A DNA stretch of 64,000 nt from Montifringilla adamsi (GCA_017590115.1 JAGGNK010013558.1:19954823-20018822), one strand, 5' to 3'. Positions 27,230-39,615 are shown, numbered from the stretch's first letter. The notes: generated by a model not told the origin, from the sequence alone. A program made the numbers and translations.

Positions 27230-30200
27230 TTCAGGGCGGCGACAGACCCTGGGATGAGCTTTCCACCCGCCCGCCCCCCAGGCTGGCGGGAGCAGCAACG
27301 CCCGGCGCCGCTGCTGCAGGGGCAGAGCTGGCAGTGGGGGCTGGCACCATCGGGGAGCGTGAGCGGGCTGTGTGCCTGACCCCGGCGTCCTGCCCCAGCG
27401 CTGGCCTGGCCCTGCACAGGGAGGGACAGAGCGGGTGGTCGCAGCCAGCAGCCACATCCCCACCATGCTGCGGGGCCCAGCGTGTGTCCCCATCAGCCAA
27501 GCTCAGATGCAGACTCAGTGTCACCCCATTCACCCTCGAATGACACTGTCAGATGGTCCAGGCCGCCCCAGCGTGCGGGGGGCACAGCTCACAGGCTGCC
27601 CCACCCAGGGAAAGCAGGGCAGCGTGCTGCAGCACAGGGGCCTGGCAGCGGTGGGGGAATGTGGGGAGGGACACTTGGGCGGGACTCCTCTGCCCACAGC
27701 CCTCTCAAAGTCCAGGGTCAGGTACCTGGAGGCAGCGGGGTCAAACTCCGTCCTTGTGAGCCCAGCCCCAGTGGGCACAGGTGAGGTCCCCACCCAGGGT
27801 GGGGATGACACATCCTGTCACACACTGGGAAAAAATAGGAAGTCCCGTTCTCAGGATCTAATCAATCTCTCCATAGGGAGATATGGGCAGGTGTTGCCAG
27901 GAGCCACAGCTGGGGCAAAGGGCAAACCAGGATGAGTGAGTGGTGTCCTCAGGGAGTCCTTGCCCTGTCCCTGACAGCACCCAGCTGCACCTGCCGGGGC
28001 CACTGTGCCTGGCACGAATCACTCTGGATGCTGCTGCTGTCCCTGGCACTCCCTGTTAGGCACAGCCATCCCCCAAGCCCAGAGGTGACTGCTGGCTCTC
28101 TCAGTCCCATCCCCACCCTGGCTCTGGCCAAAGGCTTTGGGGACAGTGCCCCAGAGGCCCAAGGGCACACAGGTGGCTGGGAGGGTGCCAGGCACCGTGC
28201 ACACCCCCTGGCCCTCCCCACAGCCCCTTGGGCACAGCACGCAGGCATCCCCCACTGGCTCACCTGGGGAGGGGCTGGATGGAGTGAGCGGGGAGCAGCA
28301 GACACAGCACCCACACCCCGACTCCCCCAGCCTGCAGGACTCTGTCCCCACCCCCAGAAGATCCTCTCTGGAGCCCAGCCAGCAGCACACACATCTCCCA
28401 CAAGCAGCACAGATGTTGGGCGTCACCCCCCTGGGCACATGGGTCCCTTGGGGCTCTGGCCTCACACACCCCACAGCCTCACACCCCCCCAGAGCCCTCC
28501 ACACCGTCATGCACCCCCGCAGACCCCCCAAGCTCCGCATTGCATACGAGCCCCATAACCCCCATGTATGTGAACCCCACTGCGAGCCCCACACCCCACA
28601 GCCCCCGCAGCCCCTCTCCCCGCTGGTCCACCCCAGCGCACCCCGCGGAGCCCCCGCTCGGGCTGTGCACCCCCCGAGCCTCCGCAGCAGCAGCAGCGCG
28701 CCCGCTCACCTTCCTTCGCTCCGCCGGGGCAGCGGGGTCCCGCCCGCCCTGCTGCCGCTCCTGCGCCCCGCGGGTCGCCCTGCCCGTGCTGCTGCCCGTC
28801 TGTGCTCCTGTCCGCCCCGGCTGTCCGCCCCGGCTGCGCGCTCTCGGCTCCGAAGGGAGGAAAGCTTCCTCCGAAGCGCCAGGGCAGGAACCCGCAGCTC
28901 TCGCCCCCTTAACCTCGTGTCTGCCGGCCGGCGGGGCGGCACGGCCGGGGCAGCGAGGGGAGAACCTCCGGCAGGGGCTCCGCGCCCCGGAGCAGGGCGA
29001 TGAGGCAGTTTTAGGGGAAAAGCGGGGCGAGGAGGCAGTTTTAGGGGAAAGGCTGCTGGGGAAGGGCCTGGCTTTGGGAACACGGTCCGGCGGGCAGGGC
29101 TGAGCCCAGCCAAACCCGGCACCCGCGGGTGCCACAGCGCAGCGCAGCCGGGGCAGGCTGTGGGCTGGGGCCAGGAGCCGTGCCCAGCAGCCAGGGCTGG
29201 GGCCCGGAGCCGTGCCCAGCAGCCAGCCCCATCTCCACGGGGGCGGCTCGGGGCGGCAGGCGCTGCCCCACAGCCCTTCACAGGCGCATGCCCCCGCTCG
29301 CCGTGGGCTCGGGGGCGGCCTGCTGAGGCAGCCAGCGCAGCCCCTCTGGGCACAGCGCCGGGCACTCCGCACAGCCCTCCGCCACCGCCTCGGGGCTGCA
29401 GCTCCGCGGGCTGGGGGTTCCGCGGGCTGGGGGCTCGGCCCGACTCATGCCAGCCTCAGCCCGGGCTTGGAGCAGAGAGCGGGCCGGCAGAGGGGCCGCC
29501 CCGGCCCAGCGCGGCCACGGGCCTAAGGCTCGCTCGCCCCGCAGAGCTGCAGGCCGGGGCCGGGGCCGGGGCCGGGGCCGGCGGCAGAGCCGCCTCGGGC
29601 GCGGCGCAGGGAGCACGTGTGGCCGGCCCCAGCCCTGTCAGCGGCTGGGGATGCTGTGGCTGGGGCCGGACACGGGCGCTGCCCGCGGCAGCCGAGCCCC
29701 GTGGCCCGGCCTGGCGCAGGGCAGCTCGCCATGAGGTGAGCCGGAGCGTTCCCCTCCGACTGTCCCAGCCTCAGGACAGGGCACCGGCACGATGGCTCAC
29801 CTGCACGCTTCGCCGGCACCTACAAGAGGACGAGGAGGAGGAGGAATAGGAGGAAGCGGAGGAAGAGGAGAGCCAGTGGAGAAGAGGACACAGCAGGTAG
29901 GCCAGCTCCTTGACCTCCAGGAGCGCTGGTGTGGCTAGTGGCCAGCTGGGGAAGGGTTAAGCTGCAGGGAGGGGAAATTCCTTCCAGGCAGAGTCACGGT
30001 TTCCCTGCCAGGGGAAGTGGAGGCAGAACCCGGAGCACAGCTGGGGAGCAGAGGAAGGGCCCCTGGCCAGCCCAGGGGCTGGTGGCCAGATGGAGCCGCG
30101 GCGGAGCCAGGGGCGTGGGGTACACGGCTGACAGAGCCCATCAGGGTCACTGTGACCCCCAGGACCAGCCCTGCTCCTCCCCGGCCTCAGAGGACCCCAG

Positions 30201-30570
30201 CCCCACAGGTCCCACACACCCACAGAGCTGTCAGAGCTCACGGTCCCTGCAGAGGATGCTCTGCAGCAGGGAGAGGGCAGGAACTGGCAAGGGGTGACCT
30301 GCCACCAAAGGCCCAAAGCAGGGACACCATCACAGCCTGAGCAGGGCCATCACCCTCCCCACACCTGCTCCGAGAGCAGAGCGTGCAGCCAGGGACCCTG
30401 TCCTAAGCCCCCTGCCCTCCCCTGGGGCATCTGGGGCCCCCTTTCCCATCCCCTGGGCCTCCACCAGCCAAAAGCCCCCCCGGGCTGCAGCCACCCCAGG
30501 AGAGCTGCACAGAGCCCCTGGCACCCTCCCCGTCCAGCAGCACCCACAGCAGACACAAACACGGGTTCAG
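27230..30570. other. Intergenic region with an unassigned CpG island
   Basis: No coding exon is recognised. A CpG-dense island spans about 28600-29730. It includes two short tandem duplications: GGCAGTTTTAGGGGAAA at 28994-29060, and GGAGCCGTGCCCAGCAGCCAG at about 29170-29225. A purine-rich, exon-like stretch near 29825-29895 ends in a donor-like CAG|GTAGGC on the plus strand. The island could be an alternative ANPEP promoter (mammals have a distal myeloid one) or a non-coding RNA start. Confidence 0.4.
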
Positions 30571-30576
30571 GGGCAG

Positions 30577-30582
30577 TTTATT
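30577..30582 (-). other. Polyadenylation signal for AP3S2
   Basis: AATAAA on the minus strand, about 570 nt after the AP3S2 stop codon. Confidence 0.6.
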
Positions 30583-31150
30583 GGGACACAGGGACACACT
30601 CCAGCAGCCCCAGCCTGGCCTGACCCTGCAAGCCCCCCCGGTCACTCAGCTCCCATCCCTCTTGCTGCCACATCCCCGCTCCAGCATGTCCCCCTCACGC
30701 TGTCCCCAGGGCACACAGCAGCTCCCATGAGTGACCCCCACCCAGCTGGGGGCCATCACAGAGAGCAGGACCAGGGCAGGGGACAGCCATGGCTGGGAGG
30801 ATGGAGGACACAACCTGCAGCTCCTGACAGAGCCGTCACTACAGGCACACTTTGACCTCTGGGAATCCCAAGAATCCCAGGAGAGGCCAACTCTTCCCCA
30901 CAGCGAGGAGAGACTGCAGGGAAGGAAGGGAAGGAAGAGCAGCCTCCTTGTTGGGGGACCAGGGAGCAGAACTGAGCCCAGCTCCAGAGGGAGGGACCCC
31001 CCCCCGGGAGGGACCCCCCCTCATTCTCTGAGCCCTGTCACTGCTCCCTGCCCTCAGCCACCATCAGCCCCTGTGTGCCACACGGGCAGAGCCCCGGGAG
31101 AAGCCAGGACCCCAGCTCTGCCTAGCAGGCAGCCCCCCAGCACGGGCTGC

Positions 31151-34100
31151 TCACATGAACTGTGACAGATTGGGCACTTTGATGTTGATGTCCCCGATGT
31201 TGATGTTGCGGGGGATCTCGGGCAGGTTGATGTTCTTCACGGCTGACACAGCACGGGAAGGAGCAGCTGAGAGGCCTCCCTGGGGACAGAGGGACCGTGA
31301 CCACTGGCCCCACCCCACAGCCCCTCAACAGCATCTTCACGATAAACCTTTAATGGCCTGGGGTCATTAACCTTGACAAAAGAACCACTTCCAGCAGCTC
31401 CCTGCACTCCTGACGAGCACCACTGGGCAGGGATGCCCCCACGCCATCCCGAGGGCTCAGGGAGGCAGACACTGGGAGTACCCTGGATATCCCCCCACTC
31501 CCACCCCAGTCCCCATGGGCCACCCCCTCGCAGCCCAGGGTCTGTCAGCTCCGGCGGGGCAGAGCGGCAGTGTCACCGCTCACCTCTGCCTTCTCCAGCT
31601 TGCCCTGCGCCTCCACCTGCGCCACAATCTCGTTCATGTTGGTCTCCAGCACCATCCCGCCGATCACCATCTCCTGCAGGATGTGGTGGACCTGCCAGGG
31701 AGGGACGGAGGGAAGAGAAGGCTGAGGGCCCGCTCCTGGGAGCATGTCAGGGGCCAGCATCTCCCCAAGGGACACAGACCTACCCCTGTCCCCTTGTGAG
31801 CTGCCTGGAGAGCGAAAGGGTGGCCAAGGGGAGCCCCACAGCTCCATTCCACCTGTACCCCTCTGGAGATGACACACACCCACCGGGCCCATGGCAGCCC
31901 CTGCAGCAGCCAGATGCAACTGGTTCCACTGGCACAGCCTGGCTGTGCCACCCCTGACACATGGCTGGTCCCTCCCTGGCCAGGAGCCAGGGTACAGCAG
32001 GAGTGTGTCCTAGAGATGACCCCAGCAGGCAGCAGGGTCCTCACTGGCAGGACACTTCTCCCCAGAAGCTCCTTCTCCTCAGAGAGCCAGGCCAGAACCT
32101 GGCCTCTCCACTGTCTCTGAGGAAGGCTGGGACTGTGACACAGGCACAGAAAAAGCACAGAGCTGCCAAGACAGTCTGCTCCTTTCCTGGCATCCCTTGA
32201 GTTCACGGATGAACAGCCAGGCAGGGCCAGTGCAATCACACAGCCAGAGCAGGGAAAGGAACATTGCTGAGTTGCAACCCCAGAAATTGCAGCCAGCCCC
32301 GAGGCGGCAGCCAGGCTGTGCTGGTGGCTACAACCCCCTTCAGCTCCTGCACCTGGCCCAGCTCAGCATTGTCTGCAGAGTCAGCAGTTCCCAATGAGCA
32401 CCCAGCACAGATAATGGATTTATGGGACCCAGTTAGTTCCATGAAAGAGGCTACACAGGAGCACAGTTGGGTAACGAGATTGTTTTATGGTTTCACAGAG
32501 CCAGGCTGCACTAGTAAACACCTTGTGACTAACACCGTCAGGGCAATCCTGGGGAGAATAAAGAGCACGAGAAAACGTGCTCTGAGGGGCAGTCCCAGCT
32601 CTGTGACCCAGCCCAGGGCTCCCGCAGGTCCTGTCGCACTCCCACAGTGCCTGCAGCAGCCGCAGGCGTGTGGGACCAGCAGGGCACAGGGTGAGCCCCA
32701 GGCAGCTCCTGGGACCCCCCACAGCCCTGGACCCCCATCCCACAGCCCAGTCCCAGTGCATGCTGAAGCAGCTGGAGCAAGTGGCTCCCGCAGCCTAAAA
32801 GGATATGGGAGCATCAGGAAATGTTCCTTCAAGATCTGGCTTCGGCCCAAGCTGGCTCCAAACCAACAGGGCAGAAATCTTGAGCAAGTTTTGTTTTCCA
32901 AGCCAAAGCACAGCACTTCCTGAGGAATCTGTGTCCCCTCTGGGACCCCGCAGCTGCTGAGTGCAGCTCACACTCCCCTCCAAGGTGGAAAGCACAGCTG
33001 AGAGCTGGGCATAGCCCACCCTGAGCCCCCCTTGGGACAGGGCATCCCTGCAGCTCTGGGCTGGGGCTCCCAGCACCGATAGCTACAAGCACTGGTGTCA
33101 CTGGTGCCTGACACTTGTCCCCCTCCATCGGCACATGGCAGGAGCAGGACCCCAGGCCTGCCACAGCTCCGGTCCCATGGCCCTGTGCTACAGGCAGTGC
33201 AAGGTGGAACTTAAGGCAAAAAGAAAAATTACAGAATGCAGCCAAAGTTGCATCTGAACTCTGCCACCCCCTGCCCAGGGAGACATTCACAGCCCTGTCT
33301 GGGGACACACTCATGGCCCTGCCTGGGCATCCCAGGGGGACAGCCCGGGCCCAGCAGGACACAGCAGCACATTCCCAGCCCCCCAAACACTGTCCCTCTG
33401 CAACCCAACTCCGGGAAGCACAGGAACATGAGCACATCTGAGAAATAAACATGTGCCAAATATAGAAAGAGACCGGAGGACCAACTGATAATGGCCAGGA
33501 GTTGAGGCAAAGCTGGGAAGCAGCAGGAGCATTGGATGGGAAGGGCTGGCAGAGCCTGGGTGACCGAGCCGGGGTCTCCACTACCAGAAACCCCCAATTC
33601 CCATCTCCTGAGAATGTTCTTCTGGCAGGAGAGGTCAGAGGAAGGGTGGCCCCGCTGCTGCTGGCAAAGGTGTGAGGTGCCCTGCCCGAGGGCTGCGGGC
33701 TGGCCGTGGGGCTCAGTGTTTTACATGCAAAGCTCATGTAAAGCTGAGAGTAAGGCTGAGTGAAAAGCTGCTGGGTCCTGCCCTTCCCACAGTCAGTACC
33801 CACGAGCATATCCTCCCCCAGCTGTGGGCAGAGGTGACCTGGGCAGCTGCCAACACTTCTCCCACAGCTGCTCAGCCCTCCTTCCTCCTTTGATAAACAC
33901 TTTTGCTGACAAGAAAATTATGTTGTGGCATTTTGGAAATTTTGCAGTAGGGCAAACGGTGAAACCAAAGCCTGACCTCAGCAGCTGGTAACGTAGAGAC
34001 TCCCCAGACCTGCTCACTCCCCCTCCCTGCCAGTTCCCCAGCTGGAACCATGAACGGAAAGGGAGCATTTTACACTTTTTTTCCTCCAGTGCTCTTTTTT

Positions 34101-36375
34101 GTTGATATGTTTTTGTCAAGAAAATCTTGATCAAGCCCAGCACCCTGAGCCAAGCCTCTCCCTGCTCCAAGCCTATTCCTGGCTACCTATTCCCAGCTAT
34201 CTCCAGCCTTGTGACCCAGGGCATGACCAAAAAAGACGGTTCCCGCCCAGGATCTCCATCCAGCTCAAGAGGAAGCATTACAGGCTGCGGCTCAAACCAA
34301 GTTTACCCAGCACTTTGAATTCCAAACACTCCCATTGTTCCTTCCCGTTTTTTCCCAGCAGCTGTAGTAAAATGTTAACTCCCACGAGGTGCCACGGCCT
34401 GGAGCAGAGCAGAACGCCCCAGCGCCAGGCCAGAGTCTGCCCAGCTGCAGCAGTGCTGCCTGGGGGGCACAGATGTGTCACTTGGCAGCCCCGGGGCTGG
34501 GCACAGCTGCCCCAGGCTCGGAGCAGCCCAGCACTGGGGTCTCTCCTTGTGATGTGAGTGCCTTTCAAAGAATACAGCTGAGAGCTTCCCATACAGGACC
34601 TCAGTCCCCCCCAGAGTGACCCCTGCCATCCCCACACTCTCCTGGGCAGCCCCAGCCCAAGAAATGCATGCTCTGGAGCAGCCCCGAGCCCAGCACCCAC
34701 CTTGTCCATGTGGAAGATGAGGTCCAGTTCACAGACATTCTCAAAGCACTTGTCCAGCGTCTCCACAAACACCTGGGCAGCAGACAGAGAGCAGGCAACA
34801 TGGTCACACCAACCCCATGGAGCACTCCAGGCACGGGACAGAGTGACTGGGAAGCTGGAGAAGGACCTAGGCATGCTGGGGACTGTGGCTGAACATGAGC
34901 CCAGGTGTGTCCAGGTGAACAAGAGGCCAATGGCACCTGGCTTGTGTCAGCCCCAGCGTGGGCACAGGCCCAGGGCAGTGCCCGTCCCCTGTGCTGGCAC
35001 TGCTGGGCACCTCCAGTGCTGGGACAGCTCTGAGCCCCTCCTGACACCAGAGACCTGGAGGGGCTGGAGCGTGTCCAGGGCAGGGAACGGAGCTGGGAAG
35101 GGAATGGAGCCCCAGGAGAGGCTGAGGGAGCTGGGAAGGGGCTCAGCTGGAGAAAAGGAGGCTCAGGGGGGACCTTCTTCCCATATCCTGGTGTTTAAAG
35201 GGTGGCTACAAAGCTGGAAACTCCTTTCATGCACGGAGTCACATGGAAAGACACAGAATGATGGGTACAAGTTCCTCTTGGGGAGACTCCAATAAGGCTC
35301 AAGAGGAAAATTTTTTCCAAAGAAACAGCCATTGAATAATGTCCATGAGGAAGTGAGGGATTCCCCAACACTGGATATTTTCCACGTGCCAGGGTGTTGG
35401 GAATTGCCTAGGCCGTGCTTTGCCAAGAAAGGCTGGACCAGACAATCCCTGAGAACCCTTCCAATCTGGGATTCCAGAATCCTAGGATTAATGGTTGGAC
35501 TTAGTGCTCTCGAGGGGTCTTTCCACCCTAAATGATTCTATGCTTCTATTTTTAAAAGACATTCCTTCAGATGCCTTCCCTGCTGCTCCCAGGTGAAGAA
35601 GCCACGTAGCAGCTCAGGGAGTATGTGTGGGCCCCCTCCCCAGCACGGCCCCGAGGGCTCCTCAGGCCTTTCAGAAGGGCTGGCACAGGGCTGGCACGGG
35701 CACGAACGCCCCTGACTGCTGCCAGGGCAGCTGGGCCCCGCAGGGACGCACCTGGATGAGGTCCAGGATGCCCAGCTCGCTCTCCGAGGAGTCCACGCAG
35801 AACACGAAGTACAGCGTGGCGTAGTGGCGGTAGATCAGCTTGTAGTCCGAGCCGCCGAACAGGCTGTGGGGACACGGGCACGGCTGAGGGCTCTGGGCAC
35901 AGCCCGGCAGGGCGCAGGGCCAGCCCGGCACGGCCCCCGGCCGCTACCTGCCGCACTCCAGGAAGTTGCAGATGTGATCATCCCGCTTCAGCACCAGGTG
36001 GAAGGTGTCACGGATGATCTGCTGCTGCACCTCTTCTGCCTGCCGGGAGGACACCGTGGCTGCGCACCCCTGGGACCCGCGGCTCCGGGGGACCGGCCAG
36101 TCCCGGTGCCACCCATGGGACCATCGTGAAGGACGCGCCCGGGGCAGCGGCAGGTGCCGCAGCGACCGCCCCTGCCCCCGGACACCCCCAGCCCCTGGAG
36201 CCCCCGGCGCCCTCCGCCCTGCACCGCTCCCGCTCCCGCAGCGGGCTCAGGCCCCCGCCCCGCAGCCCCGGCGGCGGACCGGCCCGGTGCGGCCCCGGTG
36301 GCGCACCAGGTGCTGGTAGAAGCGGACGAGCCGCGGCTTCCCGTGGTTGTTGAACACCAGGATGGCGTTGATCAT
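31151..36375 (-). CDS. AP3S2: AP-3 complex sigma-2 subunit
   Basis: Small subunit of the AP-3 adaptor, which sorts cargo from endosomes/TGN to lysosome-related organelles. Exons are 36375-36307, 36039-35948, 35863-35752, 34772-34701, 31691-31584 and 31279-31151, with consensus sites and matching phase. They encode 193 residues, the same length as human AP3S2. It is a single longin-like sigma fold, from MINAILVFNNHGKPRLVRFY through GGSDYKLIYRHYATLYFVF and CVDSSESELGILDLIQ to VLETNMNEIVAQVEAQ. The C-terminal tail (NINLPEIPRNINIGDINIK) is typical of AP3 sigma subunits. The ATG lies in CCGGGATGAT at 36375. Intron 3 contains a CR1 fragment and intron 4 is about 3 kb. In human a neighbouring ARPIN gene lies just upstream on the same strand; it is not seen here. 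Confidence 0.98.
32562..32583. repeat. 8-bp inverted repeat in AP3S2 intron 4
   Basis: AGAGCACG, loop AGAAAA, CGTGCTCT. Small perfect hairpin just after an AATAAA sequence. Confidence 0.7.
33420..34380. other. AT-richer intronic stretch, possible old transposon debris
   Basis: Within AP3S2 intron 4 the composition turns AT-rich in patches such as GAGAAATAAACATGTGCC and TTTTGCTGACAAGAAAATTATG. I cannot assign it to a repeat family and see no coding potential. Confidence 0.3.
35045..35550 (+). mobile_element. CR1 LINE fragment (3' end, sense)
   Basis: It contains the hallmark CR1 3' segment, including CAGGAGAGGCTGAGGGAGCT, GGGGCTCAGCTGGAGAAAAG and TTAATGGTTGGACTTAGTGC. It ends in the octamer-type tail AAATGATTCTATGCTTCTATT. 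It lies in intron 3 of AP3S2, antisense to that gene, and carries no intact ORF. Confidence 0.9.
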
Positions 36376-38840
36376 CCCGGCGGAGCGTCGGGCCGGGCCG
36401 GGCCCGGATCAGCACTGGCAGCAACACCGCGGCCGCACACCCACCGCAGGAAGCCCCCCGGCCGCCCCGGAAGCGCACCGGGCTCCGGTGGGCTGAGCCC
36501 GGGGTGACCCTGCGGAGCGCCGGGCCGCGGGAACGATCAAAGCCGCTCCTGGGCTGCACCGCGCGGCTGCACCGCGGCCTGACGCCGGGGCGCGCTCGGC
36601 CGTTCCTCGCAGCCCGCCGGGGCAGATGGGCAGGCCTGGAGCCGGGATGCGGCGGCCGCTACCCGCGCCGGGAGCACCGGGGGCACCGGCACCGCCGCTC
36701 CCCGCGCGCGCCGCCAGGGGGCGCGCCACCCCGCCGGGACCGGCGCCTCGCGCAGGGGGCGGGGTGATGCGTATGGCCACGCCCACTTTTAAAGGGCCAG
36801 CGGCTCTGTCTGCCCGGAGGGCGCGTGGGCACCGGCAGGGGCAGAGCTCACCGGCCACTTCCCGATCCCGCTTCCCCCAGCGCGGGCACACACCGGCCAG
36901 GGCCCGCAACAGCGCCCTGCGCTGGGGAGTGTGAGAGCAGGGCGGGGCAATCCCGCGTGGCACTCGGCGCTATCCAGGGGCCCCTACCCGGAGGGCACGA
37001 GCACGGCTCCTCGGGAGCGCCGGGCGCGGCGCGGGACATGGAGGGCCGGCACAGAAGGGTCAGTGCGCGCCGCGCGGGGCGGGAGAACGGACGGGGAAAG
37101 GGCCGAGCCGCGGCGGGACCAGCGGCAGCACACCGCGCGTCCTGATTGGCTGAGGCGGCTGCGGCCTCGGGCCTCCTCCTTCTGATTGGCTGAGGCCGCA
37201 GCCTTATTAACCCGCGTTCTGATTGGCTGGTATGGCCGCGTCCTCTTGAACCCGCGTTCTGGTTGGCTGAGGTGGCTGCATCCTTCTCAATCCGCGTCCT
37301 GATTGGCTGACGCGGACGGGCAGCGGCCGCCCGACAGCCGGCGGTGCCGGGGCTGGCCCGCTCCGGCTCCGGCTCCGGCTCCGGGTCCCGCTCCGGGTCA
37401 CACGGTGCACCCCGCCCTGCGTCCCGCCCTGTTCCCCGCTCTGTGTCCCGCGCTGTGCCCCGCTTTGTTCCCCGCCCCATGTCCCACCCGCGTCCTGCCC
37501 GGTGCCCCGCTCCGTGCCCCGCCAGGTGCCAGCTGCAGGCCCGGCCCCAGGCAGGGCACCCCGGGAGTGCAGAGCAGCGGGCCGCCCGTCGCTGCCGTCA
37601 GTACCGTGTACACTGCGGGCAGAGCCGTCTGCAGCCACGTGCGGGGCGAGGCCGCGCCGGCCCTGGGCAGGGACGCGGCGCTTGGGGACACCCGGTGACA
37701 CCGGGCGGCTCCGGGCCGGGCCGGCGGGCAGCAGCAGGAGTGACGGGGTGCCGGGCGGCCCGCAGACCGGCGGGGGGGTGTGAGCACCGGCAGCGGCACA
37801 GAGCAGGGAGCTCAGTTTTCACCTCGAACACAAAAAAAAACCAAACCAGGAAAGCAGAAGTGAGCCCAGACAAAGGGCTGCGTGAGGAGACCCACTCTGC
37901 TGCGATCAGCCCGGCCGGCGCCGCCTGCTTCCATGGAGATGGGAGTCTCCCGACACACCGGCCGAATCACGGCTGCCTCGCATGCTCCTTCTTCTACCGG
38001 GAGGAGACCCTCCTCCGCCTCCTCTTCTTCCTCCTCTACCTCCTCCTCTTCCTCCTCCTCCTCACCACGGGAGCCAAAGCCCGCAGATCCTTGGCTGTTG
38101 CCACCCACTCTCCCTCCCGTGCCACATCTCCCCCCACCCCTCCCTTTGGGGCCAGCCGCCCCCCGCCACCACATCCCCACAGCCACGTAACTCTCCCTCG
38201 GCCTCCTTGGGGGAGCCAAGAGCACCCCCTTTCCCAAACCCTCCAACTTCTGGGTCACCCGCTCCCCTTCCCTTCCCACGTCCCTTCTCACTCCCTCCTC
38301 TGGCCGCCTCCTGCCGCCCACCGTGGCCTCTCCCTCCGCCTCTTTGTGTCGGGTGAACAGCATCCCCCGAAACCCCTCCAATTCCTCTAACATCCCTAAC
38401 TCCTGTCGTCCCGTTTTTGGGGCGAGAGGAGTCCTTGCCATCAATCCCTACCAGCTTTTTGGGGTGCACATGACCGTTCCCACCCCCATGGCGGAGGAGA
38501 GACGCCCAGCTGGATATGGGTGTCCCGAGAAGGTCACCCCCTCCTCGGCATCATTCCGTGGGGTCACAGCCCCCCAGAATGAGGGGGAGCTAGAGAATGA
38601 CCCCTGTGCTGCTGGAGGGGACATCCTGCAGGGACAGCGTCGGCACAGGGACCACTCCCACCCCCAGCCCCCCACCCTGGACCCCCCCAAACTGGCACCG
38701 AGCGCGGCCCCGCTCCGGTGGAAGGTGCTGCTGGGGCGGGGGGGCGGTTCGCGGTGGTCGGGCAAGTTGAGGAGGGGGAGGAAGATGAAGGGCGGGCGAG
38801 TTAGGAGGAGCTGCTTTGCATCCCTTCACGTCAGCCCTGC
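36376..38840. other. Bidirectional CpG-rich interval between AP3S2 and ZNF710
   Basis: A CpG island covers the AP3S2 first exon and extends upstream. It is followed by the CCAAT array (37134-37315), a GGCTCC hexamer run (about 37360-37400), GC-rich CCCGCTCTGTG-type repeats to about 37530, and a pyrimidine-rich CTCCT mirror-like tract (about 37980-38070). No ARPIN-like exon or other coding sequence is recognised. Confidence 0.5.
37134..37315 (-). promoter_or_regulatory. Five 40-bp units with NF-Y type CCAAT boxes
   Basis: On the minus strand AGCCAATCAG occurs at boxes centred on 37147, 37187, 37224 and 37304, with a one-base variant (CCAAC) at 37264. Spacings are about 40, 37, 40 and 40 bp, and the intervening sequence is also repeated (CGCGTTCTGATTGGCTG). 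AGCCAATCAG is the full NF-Y consensus. The array lies about 0.8-0.9 kb upstream of the AP3S2 start codon, in forward CCAAT orientation for that gene. Confidence 0.75.
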
Positions 38841-38916
38841 CTCATTCCCTCCTTCTTCCTTCCTGCGCACCCAGCGCCGGGCCCGGAGCCGCCGCCGCCG
38901 CCCCGAGGAGCCGCCG
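38840..38916 (+). promoter_or_regulatory. Probable ZNF710 non-coding first exon
   Basis: CpG-rich sequence ends in a strong donor CCGCCG|GTGAGT at 38916/38917. Orientation and position fit the upstream untranslated exon expected for ZNF710, whose coding exon begins after an acceptor at 54170. The exon start is unknown and the assignment is inferred. Confidence 0.45.
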
Positions 38917-39566
38917 GTGAGTCCTCAGGGGCCCCCCGCGCCCCTAAAGCGCAGCCACCGCCCCGCTTCCCGCGGGGTACGGCGGCGGGGACCCCGCGCT
39001 GTCGCCGCCTCCCTGCCCGCGCCGGCGACGCGGAGCGATGGCGGCGGGAGGAGCGGGGCGGGCCGGGGTCCCGGCTCCGTGCCGGGGCCGCCCCTCCCGG
39101 TGAACCCCCCAGAACTTTCCCCGTGGCCGAGCGCAAACTTTCTCGGCCGGGAAAGTTGCGGGGACGCGCGGGGCGGGTCCCTGACCTGTTGCGGGCGGGG
39201 GTCGCGGGCGGAGGGACCCGCGGCGGGCGCGACCCCGGCCCGAGCATCCCTCTGGCCGCGGGTCCGCTCCCCGCGCCCTGCCCCGAGCCCCGGCGGTTTC
39301 CCGGTGTTTGCCAGCGGCCGGCGGGAGGGGTCCGGGGGGGTGCCCGTGTTGGCGGCGGCAGAGCGCTCCGGGAGCGCGGGGTGACTGCGGGCTGCTCCCG
39401 CAGCAGGCGGGTCCCGCTGCACCTGCAGTCCGGAACAGCCCGGGTGAGCCCGGGTGGCACCGCCCGGGCCCCGTGGGGGCTCCCTGGGGACCGGGGGCCT
39501 TTGAGTTCCGCAGCCGAGCAAGGGACCGAGGGGAGCCGTGTGAAAGCCCTCCGGAGCTCTGGTCAT

Positions 39567-39615
39567 AACAGGGTGTAATGGATAAATTAGTTATAATGGA
39601 TTAATTAGTCAAGCA
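39567..39615. repeat. 18-bp tandem duplication rich in homeodomain cores
   Basis: TAATGGATAAATTAGTTA and TAATGGATTAATTAGTCA are adjacent near-identical 18-mers, each with TAAT/ATTA cores, in otherwise GC-rich sequence. Confidence 0.6.

Noticed and set aside
36409..36963. GC-rich minus-strand frame upstream of AP3S2
   Set aside because: CpG-island translation without homology. The AP3S2 ATG at 36375 is supported by family N-terminal sequence and splice phase.
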